The position numbers and the translations under genes are program-made. A stretch of DNA of 64,000 nucleotides from positions 25,744,564 through 25,808,563 of the forward strand of contig NC_092571.1 of NCBI RefSeq assembly GCF_037975245.1. Direction: 5' to 3'. Each line of letters starts with the position of its first letter. Positions within the stretch are counted from its first letter, which is position 1. This stretch comes from Apostichopus japonicus (Eukaryota > Echinodermata > Holothuroidea > Aspidochirotida > Stichopodidae). This document shows, one piece after another, positions 24,701 through 35,800 of the stretch. The notes beneath the pieces were generated by a model. That model was not told the DNA's origin, made no database searches, and saw nothing but the letters and a program-made list of their open reading frames with translations.

Positions 24701-27700
24701 TATGATTTTTCCCCCACACAAATGGTAGTGTATGAATGAACGGGGTTAATCAACGGTCTAGCGTGCGTTACTCACATGGTTAATGCACTCCGGGTGTTAA
24801 TGCTATCGCTCCGCCCTCGTGCATCGCTTGTATTATCCCCCGATCGTGCATTAATCCTGTGAGTAACGCACGCTAGTCCGTTGATTAACCCCTTATTTAT
24901 CAGCATGGCCTAAATGCAAGATGATAGTTTTAATGTGGATTTACTGCAGCAAAAGTTTGATGATAGACAGTTCAGTTGTTACCTGCAGTTACAATCTGTT
25001 CACTTTTTGTGAATATCAGTCAAATTGCAAGAAATCATTGAGGACAACTGCCAATCTGCTCGGAACAGGCAAAGAATCACAAGCTATATATATAGTTCAG
25101 CTAGATAAATAGTTATTCTGCATTCAAGTTATGTAATTAACTGGCAAAATTATGCACTCATGAAAGTCTTTCTAGGAAAACTATAACTCGACATTTATCG
25201 TACACTAACTTAGTCAATTGTTCACTCTGCATTGCCTTCAAAATAATGGGATTTTCAAAAGAATCTCTTATTACCATATCAAATTACTATGAGGGAATTT
25301 CATTTCATATACATGCACACTGCACACAGTGAAACCATACCTGCTTAGATCCACACTGCATATAACCTTATATACATGGGAAGATATATGGTAAACTAGT
25401 TCCACCAGCATTCTATCCTATTTATTACATCATACTGATGTATCTGGCCAACGTGCTTCGTTCATGGATGAGAAACAATTTACTCACAGCAACACTTTAA
25501 CACACAACCATAGCAACTTAAATTGGTGGCATATGTCCCTCCACAACACCTCCTCCCTACCTCCCCTCCCCCCACCCCCAGATCATTTGTGGCATAAAAA
25601 CACTGAAAAGTGTCCCTTTTTATGAATTATAGATATGCTTTTTTTTTGTTAATGAAAAGTAACCTGTTCCATTCTTGTGATTATAATGAGCCATTTTGGT
25701 ATTTTATGTCATTAGAAAGTGCCCATGCAATTGATATTTAAAAAGTGCCGTTTTGTTGTAAAGTTGAAACTTTTCTAAAAAACATTGAAGATTTGATTGA
25801 TTAAGTTTGTGTGGCAGTCTTGAGGCAATTTTGTGGTTCGCCCCTCAAATCAGAGTCACAAATTTGGGGCATTTACATAAAGAATCTGCTTGATTTCCGT
25901 AACATAAGCAGTGGCAGAGCGTCCATACAGTCAGAGGGGGCAGATGCCCCCCTGACGGACTCAAATGGACTGCTGGCGCCCTTTTCAGCTTTTTACTACT
26001 TTTTACTTATTTGTGATTATTGGCTTTTTTATTGCGCTCTCAAATACCTATTGACATGTCACATTTTGTTGGTGTAATTTTCTGACAATTGGCGATGACA
26101 CCTGTTTATTCTTCAATTATCTGCAAATTAGCAAGGCCCGGAAAGGGTCATTTCCGGCGATCTAGGGAGTATCTTTACTCAAAAAATTTATGTACGCTCC
26201 GCGCCAACCTATGGTGGCGCTCCGCTTAGATAGTGTTGAAAGCGCACCTACAGACCATTCTCTCCCCCCCCCTGACCAATACCCCTAGCTTCGCCACTGA
26301 ACACCGTACTTCACTTTCATTATGAGCAAATATCATTGGGCAGATGTCACTGATCTTTGTTGTTATTCAGGAAAATGCCAGTGATGAAAAGTTGATTTTT
26401 GCCAGTAGATCTTGCAAGCACCGGCATTTTTTGGCAAGTGGATAAAATTGTGAAATTCAAGGCATGCACATGTACATATAGTTCTGACTTAATTCTGAAT
26501 TATTAAACTCAAATGGACATTCATCAGAAAATATAACCACAAAGACATATGCCACAAATACTGTAAGTTATAAAATTAAAGAAGAGAAATATGAATATAT
26601 ATAGCACTAGATCTCACCTCCTGAGAATATGCAGTGTTGTTTCATATGGATAATACTCTTTAGCATTCTGTTTAATGTCTCCAACTAACGTACTGAAGAC
26701 TTTATTCACTTCTGTAGACTTGACCACTGTTGAGTTCAACCAAGTAGACCATGGCATAGATTCACTTTGGCTAAACCTGGAAGAAAACCCCCCAAAAAAG
26801 ACAATAATTGGTTACTTGGAAAATCCATATATTCTAAAATAATTGATAAAAGAAACTCCCACTTCTTCCCTTTGTTGAAGGCTCTTGACACAATTTGGCC
26901 CCTAAACCCCAAATTAAGGCCCATAACAAAGGTAATAATAGGGACTGGGGCGAGAAAGGCTGTCAGACAAATGTTCAATGGTCTTGAACATGCTGCCTAT
27001 GGTGGCAGTAGTATGTATGTGCATCTTGCATTCCTGTGGTATGGGGTATGGGGCATACTTATAAGGATCCCCGGAGTATATGGTTCAGGGTTCAAAGGCA
27101 AAGAAGGGTCCAACTAGGCGACAGAAACATCCGATGTTCCTGCATTTGGGACATGCATATGGTTGTACATCCTTTTTTAGTGTAATTATACACAGAACAA
27201 TTAGGTCAGTTCTTCAGATGCAACACAAAAGTCAATCTGAAAACCAGAATGCCAAAAGGCTTAGTCATTACTTGCTGCACCCTTAATGAGAACATTAAAT
27301 AGTAGACTGCAGACAATATTTTCATGGTTTGAATATTGTTACCAGCATGATATTTGTATGTGATCCAACATTACAATATGATAATCAACATAGCTGTTCT
27401 TTGACTGAGGCATTCAGAATTGGACCTCAAATGGCACTTGATCAATACAACAAAAAACAAAACAACAAAAAATGTACAAATGCACCACCTACTGTGAGAC
27501 ACATCTTGGCCTCATATCACACATTCATACCACTCGATCCAAATGTGTCACTCATTCTTGACCAAAATTTTCCAATATCAAAGCAAGAAAAAACTCCTCC
27601 AATTTGTTTCTTTCTTACCTCCAATCAGCAGCAATTGTTCCATACATCTGTAAAGTCAGCATGCTTTTCTGACTCAGGACATCATCATAGACTGCCGCTA

Positions 27701-27983
27701 AATTTACTGTTTTGTTTTCTGCAAGTGAGGTTGCGATTTGCTTGAGGGTGGGCGAGTGTGCCAACTTATCTGTTGACGATTCTTGCTTCTTCTTATTACA
27801 TTGTTCAAGGTTATTCGTGAGATCTTCGAAATTGCCAGGGAGTAACGGATATGGCCATTGTCGTTTAACGATGTCACTATTCGTTACATCCAAGACACAC
27901 AACGCCCGATGTAATGCTAACCAAATAATTAAACCTTTATAAATATGGCTAAGCTTCATGTGAAATGTAACCACGGACGCCAT
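16458..27983 (-). CDS. Secreted/ER 2-oxoglutarate-Fe(II) oxygenase-like protein with two tandem domains
   Basis: Eleven exons on the - strand: 27619-27959 (ATG at 27959, or 27983 in frame), 26618-26776, 23987-24162, 23069-23283, 22176-22272, 20742-20873, 19970-20164, 19291-19381, 18803-18926, 17287-17578 and 16458-16615 (stop). All phases join; the product is about 659 residues. A signal-like N terminus ([17 protein letters not shown]) points to the secretory pathway. Residues about 90-260 form one jelly-roll-like unit without ligands ([19 protein letters not shown], then NGSLAYLPK). Residues about 300-510 form a second with H397-x-D399 (NHQDCETW), [16 protein letters not shown], distal H456 (IPHSARPP) and R469 (GPRFTFAV), the ligand pattern of prolyl-hydroxylase-type oxygenases. 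A very acidic stretch (about 540-560) precedes the C-terminal helices. The substrate is unknown. The exon 8 donor is GTTCAC, a weak site, and the last exon might splice at GTACGT instead of running to the stop. Confidence 0.85.
17669..17730. repeat. (TA)n microsatellite
   Basis: About 60 bases of almost pure TA, in the intron after oxygenase exon 9 on the - strand. The TA-coded 'IYIYIY' ORFs over it are artefacts. Confidence 0.95.
17880..18240 (-). repeat. Right arm of long inverted repeat with 26-bp palindrome
   Basis: Reverse-complement partner of 15403-15766 (for example CTATCAAGTAACAAATT here against AATTTGTTACTTGATAG there). At 17886-17911 it carries a perfect palindrome whose half is CCCCTGTTTTTGG; the left arm has the same palindrome with one change. 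Confidence 0.75.
18426..18555. repeat. Perfect hairpin, 59-bp arms, 12-base loop
   Basis: Arm 18426-18484 (ATATTATTAGAGAAAACC ... AATAAGGAGTA) is the exact reverse complement of arm 18497-18555, with loop 18485-18496. I matched all 59 positions. It is flanked by TATA repeats and lies in an oxygenase intron. It may be a very young palindromic MITE inserted at TA, or a foldback assembly artefact. Confidence 0.9.
18581..18731. repeat. (TA)n/(TATC)n microsatellite
   Basis: About 150 bases of TA with a few TATC interruptions, directly right of the hairpin. Confidence 0.95.
21441..21507 (-). repeat. tRNA-like sequence, probable SINE head
   Basis: On the - strand it starts GGAGTGTTAGCTCCGTGATT and ends GACTTCGAGTCACTCC. 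The outer GGAGTG/CACTCC can pair like an acceptor stem. TTAGCTCCGTGATTAACGC resembles an A box, GACTTCGAGTC a B box, and CCTT/AAGG brackets an anticodon-like loop. The T stem is poor, so a tRNA-derived SINE is likelier than a tRNA gene. Confidence 0.45.
21595..21918 (+). mobile_element. 3' end of an L2/CR1-type non-LTR retrotransposon (LINE)
   Basis: The + strand encodes [20 protein letters not shown] followed by a KTHLMKTV-like stretch at 21638-21760. This is the conserved C-terminal tail of CR1/L2/Rex-group reverse transcriptase ORFs (family pattern RAFxxAAPxLWNSLP). An in-frame TAA interrupts it after CLASF. A short 3' UTR ends in (ATT)n at 21901-21918, the tail type of this clade. The 5' truncation is typical; only the last 320 bases or so remain. 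It lies in the intron between oxygenase exons 5 and 6. Confidence 0.8.
24553..24897 (+). repeat. Dispersed foldback repeat, copy 1
   Basis: About 345 bp, closely matched by 63585-63918. Within it, 24742-24892 folds back: GGGGTTAATCAACGG and TAGCGTGCGTTACTCAC on the left pair with GTGAGTAACGCACGCTA and CCGTTGATTAACCCC on the right. A third partial unit (CCTGTGAGTAACGCACGGTA) lies further left. It is non-coding and likely a MITE. It lies in the intron between oxygenase exons 2 and 3. Confidence 0.8.
25909..26299 (+). mobile_element. hAT-type non-autonomous element, family A, copy 1
   Basis: Ends are CAGTGGCAGAGCG and TAGCTTCGCCACTG, inverted-repeat termini typical of hAT elements. The body matches 28723-29124 along its length (GACTCAAATGGACTGCTGGC, GCAAGGCCCGGAAAGGGTCA). 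The flanking 8-mers AACATAAG and AACACCGT agree only in part, so the target duplication has decayed. There is no transposase coding. It sits in the intron between oxygenase exons 2 and 3. Confidence 0.75.
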
Positions 27984-28354
27984 ATTTAACTTCACCATGT
28001 AAATTTGTACGTTAGATTCGCCTGTGGAAAACAAGAAACCCAACAGGTGTCACTGACGGTATAGCGTGCACAGTAACTGATGCCAAATACTTCCAAGGTA
28101 TGTCAAGACTGATATGTATCTTATCCAGGGACGGAAATGATCACTACGTCAGCGTAGTATTGACCAATGATATCGCGAGAAAGGATGCCCCCCTCTAGCC
28201 GTTATCAGAAAGGGAAATTCCCATTATACGTGCGTTCTGTTCGACTGAGGAAAAGTAGGCCTACTATGGAAACGATTAGGTGCCGTCAAAATGTTAGGTT
28301 CTGTCATTCTGTGTCTGCAATTTTGCAACAATTAATCATTTTAATTAATCATTG

Positions 28355-29443
28355 CAGTGGCGGCGGAACCGGGGGGGCTTGGGGGGGCTCAGCCCCCCCC
28401 AATGAAAAAGTTGAGGGGGCAAATGCATGATAAGCCCCCCCAATATTTACCAAGGCTCCGAAACGTGCATCTGCCCATTTTTCAATGCATACTTGTCGAT
28501 CTGTCCGATGCACACGTATACTATGTAGGTGTAATAATATTAGTAATTGCTGGGGGACCCTCGGCCCGTCCCCTGGCTATAGACCACATTGTCACCCCAA
28601 CCGCGTCGTCACGCCCCGTGAAAAGTGGAAGCAGTGAGTGTGAGTACCAGTAAGCGTGACACAACTTCGTCTTAGGCCAATGACTTGCCTCATTTCAGCC
28701 AGTTCTCCAACATCCCCTTACTTAGTGGCGGAGCGTCCATATATACAGTCAGGGGGCGGATGCCCCCCCCCCCCTGACAGACTCAAATGGACTGCTGGCG
28801 CCCTTTTCAGCTTTTCACTATACTTTTTACTTATTCGCTATTATTGACTATTTTATGCGCTCTCATATACCTATTGACATTTGTCATATTCTGTTGGTGT
28901 AATTTTCCGACAAAATGGCGACGACACCTATTTATTCTCCGTTTATCTGCAAATTAGCAAGGCCCGGAAAGGGTCATTTCCTGCAATCTAGGGAGTATCT
29001 TTACTCAAAATTTTTCTGTACGCTCCGCGCCAACCTGTGGTGGCGCTCCGCTTAGATAATGTCGAAAGCGCCCCTACAGACCATTCTTACCCCCCCCCGA
29101 CCAATACCCCTAGCTCCGCCACTGCCCTTACTACACTCAAAAACGTCTTTGCGAGTACACTACGAGTATAATAGCTACTCTCTTAAAACACCATCGAATA
29201 TACAAATTACAATGTTTTTACAGACTTTTACGTGCAATCTGAGAAATTGCAGACTTGAGACCCATATTTTAGGGCTAGGTATTCGCAGCATAAAACATAC
29301 GGGAAGTGCCGTTTCCGGCCATCTGGGGGTTTGAAATAACCCAAAATTTTCTTGTACGCTCCGCGCCAACCGATGGTGGCGCTCCGCTTAGATAGTCTCC
29401 ACACATTAGCCCCCCCAATAATTTTTCCGTTCCGCCGCGCCTG
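28355..29443 (+). mobile_element. hAT-type element, family B, split by a nested element
   Basis: Termini are CAGTGGCGGCGGAACC and TTCCGCCGCGCCTG. They are bracketed by a perfect 8-bp duplication AATCATTG (28347-28354 and 29444-29451), diagnostic of hAT transposition. Own length without the nested element is about 680 bp. It has GGGGGGC/GCCCCCC runs near both ends and no transposase ORF, so it is non-autonomous. Confidence 0.85.
28723..29124 (+). mobile_element. hAT-type element, family A, copy 2, nested in family B
   Basis: Starts TAGTGGCGGAGCG and ends AGCTCCGCCACTG, with a perfect 8-bp duplication CCCTTACT (28715-28722 and 29125-29132). It is 402 bp and aligns end to end with 25909-26299. 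Because it interrupts family B at 28355-29443, it inserted later. Confidence 0.88.
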
Positions 29444-30639
29444 AATCATTGTGTTGCAAAATGATGATTTCACGACAATTACTAAAAGATGAAGTTATAA
29501 TTTTGCTGCAAAATGTTGAATTCATCACTTATTAGATTCAATGAATTTGTTAACAGGCTCAGTTTAAAATGAAGTGAACAATTTAGCATTTTGCAGAAAA
29601 ATGTTGAATTGACGAGATATGATAAGTTGTCAATAAAACTGCAGAAAAATGTTCAATTGCTCAGTTAAAGCAACTGAGCAATCCAAAAATGTTTTGAGTT
29701 TTGATAAGATATTATCTTATTATCTAAACAATTTACTGAAAAATGTTGACTTATCGGGGCAGTTTTCTTATGTTGATGGCACTTTAAAGCTTTCGTAGTC
29801 AACATGCAGTCTCAGTCTTCAATGGGGATAAGCTGCTACGCCGTGTCTGTGTATCGCATTAATAAATGTTTTGTGAGAGTCCTGGAATCCCGGTTGCTAT
29901 CAGTCTTTTGTCCTCTTCAGTGCAATTTTCAGGAAAGGCAAATGAATGTTTAAATTGAATGTTATTAAGTCATGAATGTTCATTAAAAAAAAGACTTCAA
30001 CAGAACTTAAGTTATGATAACGTTATTTTCCAACAAAAAGGAAAGTTGAAATGATAGTAATGTGATTGTACTCACTATCAAGATATTCACTATTTAAACT
30101 GTCTAAATGTTTGGACTGCTCCTTTAATTGCCTTATCGATGTTGGCTCCTCAATCCAGGTCTAAACCAAATGTTCATATTCATTCATTGCTTTATCAGGT
30201 TTAATAACGGAACCCAATATGTTCTCTTATTTCCCTTGAAACAAAATAGCATCAAAAGATGGCATCTTTCACCATTTGTACTTCACAAATTTGAAATGCA
30301 ATGTACACATAATGGTCTAGTTTTGTGTTACTTCTGAGACATTATGGTCTGTGTGCTAGATTAATTAGGCCAATCACTAAATCTACAATAAAACGGTATT
30401 CTCTCGATTAAGAAGAGTAAACAAAATTTCACTGTATTTGTCTTGAAGTAGGTTTTTGTTATGTATCCTTCAACAAACGAAATTCATGTCTGTCTAGTCT
30501 TCCTCTATACAACAAGTACAAGGAGCACTAGTTTCATTGAGCAATTGACATGGTTGAGAAAGTAAGTTAGCCCAGTGTACAGTGGCATAACATGCCTGTT
30601 CTAGGAACTGTGGATCGGGTAGGGGTGTAAACGCGCTCA

Positions 30640-30745
30640 CACGATGTGTTGTTTGTGTATTGTTACGAAGTGTGCGTCATGTAAAGTTGCAGTGCTACTG
30701 CGCGTGTGCGTGTTTGTGCGAGTGTGCGTGCGTGCGTGAGTATGT
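30640..30745. repeat. GT-rich simple repeat
   Basis: Degenerate TGTG/TGCG/TGAG tract (GTGCGTGCGTGCGTGAG and relatives). The short ORF across it is low complexity and not a gene. Confidence 0.7.
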
Positions 30746-32805
30746 GTTTGAAATTTGTTGTTTTCGTTGGTTCTGTCTTTACGTTCATTTACCGTAATTT
30801 GAGTTCAGTCGATATCAAGAACGCATTGAAGCAAGATGTATTTTCCAGTGTTAAACCAAAGATTTTATGTAAGTTGTGTTTTTATTGATATAACGTTGTA
30901 TATTTGTTGCATACATGATTATTTATTCTGTATGATTTGGATTTATGTATTTATTCTTCAATAATTGACTTATTCATTAATCGATTTCCTGATTGTTTAA
31001 TTACAAACGTATGTTTCGTTTTTATTTATTTAGTTACCAGATTGACAGACTGACAGATTAGCAGATTAACAGATAGTTACCAGATATCAAAGCTAATAAA
31101 CCACGAATCGACTCAACATTTCTTCTGCGTTGAATAATCTTTGGATTACAGGAATACGGATTAAAGAAATCTATATTGATTTACAAGGGGCACAAGCTAG
31201 CTAGTGCATTAATTGGGGCAGAAGTGGAAAAATCATTTCAAAAAAAGTTTCGTAAGATTTTAGTAGAAACATATCCAGAATAGTGAACAGCAGAGATCTT
31301 CCACCAGGTCACTTGTGGTTGTAGGGGAAGGGAGGGTGGAGGGTTGGTCAGCACAAGTTGGTGAATGTGAATGAGGGGCCTGAAACATATATACTCAGGT
31401 GAGACAAAAAAATATTAACAAAACTCAACTTTGCATTCTCATTGCTTTTCATTCATTTAATTGCTGCTATTACTGAATTTATACTGAACATCACACTCCC
31501 AATACAGTAACATACCCTACACCCCTCACCCTCCTTCAACATTTGCATCCTACAATAGGCCCCTCGTCTTGAATTGGTTCCAAATGTATGAGAAGTACAT
31601 ATATATAAAATAATACAGTATCTCCTTAGGGATAACTTAAACATGCATTAACTCTAAGATACTTCATTAACTAAATCAATGGGTAAAAACATAACAATCA
31701 TAAAATTAAAGTTATACAATTATTAATTAAAATTATGATAAGTTTTTCATTTGTTTTAATTTATTAAAATTTAGTAAAATTGTATGGATACTACAAACTT
31801 ACAACTATATCAAAGGTAAAATAACTTTAGTGCACTATTTAAATGGTCCAACTTTCTTCCGTGCCACAATAAAGTTTTGCTATTAATATTTCCAACAATC
31901 TCGCATATCACCGTTCCCCTCACCATCATCAATGCAAAGTCATGTAATCCTAAGATCAATTTCCATTCTGGCCAAAAATTGTCTTGCTCCTAGTTTCAAA
32001 TTTAATTAAAATTTTAATCAGCACATTGCTTTTTAGACAAATGCAGTCACAGTCATCCCACATCCTACCTTTGAGAAACATAAATAAAACCTCTTAGAAA
32101 GCTGTCACACATTTTTCTGCATAGAAACATCAGTATAACTGCTTATTGGACTCTGGGGGCATCTTTACCAGAGATCAGGAAGTTGTACCTTCCAACCCTG
32201 TAGCATTAAACTTCTTCCATTAGGAAAAAGATGAAACAACTGTTGTGTGTCTAATGAAACATGGTTGCCGCGAAGCATTTTCAGGTGCACGGAAATAAAA
32301 GTATTTGTAATGGACAAGTCCTTAACATACCAGATTGCTTCCAATTTTAAAAATCAATGTATTTGTTGGGCCATCTCCTCTATTATCTAACATAAAGTTA
32401 TAATCTTAATGCTTAAGAAAACTAGCAGATTTGGACAATTGCAAGTAAGTGACAGAAGGCTTAAACCAACAGTCGGCCAACTATAGGGCACGACCCACAA
32501 GAAGGTCGGCAAAAAAACCAAAAAAAATTTGGTGGGTAGCTAGCTGGATTCTTCCAGACATCAGAAAATTTGTCTGCAGTTTTTGGAGCTTGGTGATAGA
32601 GCTTGATTAAGTTGCTGTTTTAACATTAACCTAAACTTTCATGCAATGAGCATGGATTCTGATAGGTGGCTTAAAAGTGTTGTGGCTTAGTCCTCATGGA
32701 AGAATACTGGCGGTAAAGTTTGCTGATAGTTGGCTTAAAAACCAGTGAGTTTTGCCAGTTTTAAGGTACATGACTGATCAACAAAACAAATGAAAGACAA
32801 ATATT

Positions 32806-35800
32806 TTACGCATCCTTCGTCGAGCGGTGTCGTTCAACCTGGACAGGCATTCTATATATGGACGGAATAGCATTAGTCATCTGTAAATGCTTTGACTGGG
32901 AAAAAGAGGAAGAACTACGATATAACGCAGCCCTCTCTCTCTACTGTAAATGCTTCATCATCAGACGGAAGCCTTGATATGCCATCTAACATCATCAGTT
33001 GAGGCACAGCAGCAAAAATCCTGCAACATGTACAAAATATTGGCATCATATGTAGATATACAGACACTGAAAAGTGTTGACTACTTTAACGATGTAAATG
33101 CAAATTATAAAATCCCGACTGATTTAGGGAGGGACTGAACCTTTCTGGAAGGGTCGGTAGCAAACAAAGGCTTTTATAAAGGAGAGGAACCTGGGGTTGT
33201 TGAATTTAGACATCAAATGGTAAATTATTTCTGAGGCATATTTTAGACCATAAATTCAGGTTTATAATTTAGGACCCCTGTTTATGAATCCCCCCCCCCC
33301 CTTTTGCATATTTGCCCTTGTTGCATTCCTCTCCCCCAGCCCCTTTTCACAACCTACTGACTTCCTATGTACACAGAATGTGCCTAATCAGTCTTTAAAT
33401 TCTACTTCAACACTACCTGATCACTTTTCAGATTCAGAGCAGATTTCATGGGTGGATCCTGGTTCCCATTCCCCCCCCCCTTCCCCATCCCATCTTATTT
33501 TCCTTCTTTGTTTTTTCAAACTTAAATTTGGTTATAAACATCATTTTTGTACATAAAGTCATCAAAACAAGGGAAGTTTGTTATCATGCTTCATCAACGG
33601 GATTATCTACCTCTCATGCCCTGCTATTTCGGTAAGTTTGGTATCCAGATTGATATTTGCATCCCTGCCTGTGCACCTCCCCTGCCCCTCCCCTGTCCCC
33701 CTTCCCCCATCCCACACCAACCTTTGAGAGGAACATGATGGAACATGTGTGAGGTATTGGACAGCAATTTGCCATCAGTGCTTAATGTCATTTTTCCTGC
33801 CATGACTTACCTTGCTCTATAGGAGGGCTCAAAACATATTGGATTCCGTCTTAAGTCTAACGACTGGAGCATGGGATACTTCCTCAAGTATTTGATACCG
33901 TCGAAGGAACGAATTGAGTTGTCAGATAGATTCATATTTTGCAGCAGTGTACACTTTGGAAGCTTCTAGAAAGCAGGCAAAAATCGTTTACACATAATTA
34001 GTAAACGGCACAGTTAATGCAAATTACAAAGATGTAGTCAAGAAAGGAACAGTAATTAAACGACTAAAACAATTTGAATTTCTTCATAACCAATTGCAAG
34101 AAGTCTTAAAATAAGGAACAGAAGAATTTTTGACTGTGAAGACAATTCCACTCGGATACATGTCTCTAAAGAGAGCATACTTAATGAGATTTCAATGACT
34201 GGATTCTTGACTCAGAAGCAACATATTTATGCCAAAGACATGCTACAAAAAGAAAGAACTTGGTCAAATTTGGTCAGGCTGTTGAAACCATTTCTTTCCA
34301 CCAATAGAACCTTATTTCTAAATGGAAAATTATTTTTCAATCATTAAAGTCTGTTGTAAACTTAAAAAACATAAGCTTGACTGCAAAGAGCACAGCACAC
34401 AGACCAGTAATACAATAGACTAAAGCAATTTGCACATTCCTAGTAACAAATTGCAAGTAGAGATAAATAAAGGAACAGAATAAATTTTTACTGTGAAGAT
34501 CACACCACTTGAATGTAACTTAAAGCAAGCTTATTTCAGTGAAATTGAATCAAGAGTAACATATATATGCCTAGATATACTATGATGGATGCAATCAGTC
34601 AGCTTGCTAGAACCATTTTCATTTCACCTAAATAACCATGCTTTTAAAACAATTTTTGAAACAATTTTTGTATTTGTTACTTTACTCTATAAACATGAAG
34701 AAGGATGTATCAATTTATCATGTTTTTAAACCTTCAAGCAAATAAGTTGATTTTGAATTTTTGTACTGTTTACTAAATCAAAGTAAATTTCAACACAAAA
34801 ATGCATATATCCATCTGGCATTTATATTTTAACAGGCAAAAAAAAAATTTAATTCCATTTTCATATAATTAATTAGTTTACAATTAATCGTTTCTACAAT
34901 CACTAATAATGGAAAATGACTTGGTGAAATGATGTTACCCTAATAAAAAGCAGCCACTTCTGTAATTGCATTTCTGGTCAAAAGTTTGTTTCAGAAATTA
35001 TAAATATGTAAAAAAAAAGTGATAACAGAAACTTTCTGGAAGAAAAGGGGAGGGGGAATGATGTAAGCAGACATGATAAAATAGAACTTACTGTGAAACT
35101 GGAGACATAATTTTGGCTAATATTCAAGGTGATGCAACTATGAAGAGAAAGAAATACCCCATATCATTAATGAGAAATAACATAAATGTGGTTCAGTGCA
35201 TATTGTATGAACCCACTTAATTTATTCTAGTATTAGTATAAATAATAATTAACTCCATCCCTCTCCCAACCCTCCAATCTACTAATTAGTAAACAAGAGA
35301 TCAAATACATGAACAATTTATTTTATTAGATTTGAAGGTATATTAAATGTTTGAGTTAGTACATTTTGCATCCAATCCATACAACAGGATGAAAAGCTCA
35401 CATTAACAACAACTATCAACACGTAAATCATCTTAACTTAAAAATACACAAAACTCTAGGGTTTTACATAACAACATGTTTTTCATCTATGGTAACAGAG
35501 ATACTCTACCTATTAATACAAACTGTTATTGCTCTATCACCTTCTCCCTAACTACATCCAATAGTCATGTTCATGTCCAACAAGCACCTTGTCAGGTAGC
35601 CTGCATATTTCCTATTTCAGCAGTTGTCTGACACATGGAATACAGGGATTAATTTACTGTTCAAATTTTGTGTAGCAAATACTCTGGATCTTACATGCAA
35701 AAACTGCTATGCATCTTTACACTTGTATAGCAACTTGACCCATTTTGAATAGCAGTTTGCGATGTGATACCAGACAAAAGATTCCCTGGGTTGCAGCCAA

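Larger units (their letters stand above)
28044..32805. other. Intergenic between the oxygenase and LRR genes
   Basis: No exon was recognised. The left part is occupied by the nested hAT elements (28355-29443). From about 29470 to 29750 a short motif close to GCAGAAAAATGTTGAATT recurs about four times. A GT-rich tract lies at 30640-30745. The rest is AT-rich and featureless to me. The oxygenase promoter, if compact, should lie just right of 28044. Confidence 0.5.

Noticed and set aside
33287-33302. Poly-C runs (also 28764-28774 and 52677-52690)
   Set aside because: Simple homopolymer tracts with no associated feature beyond those already listed.
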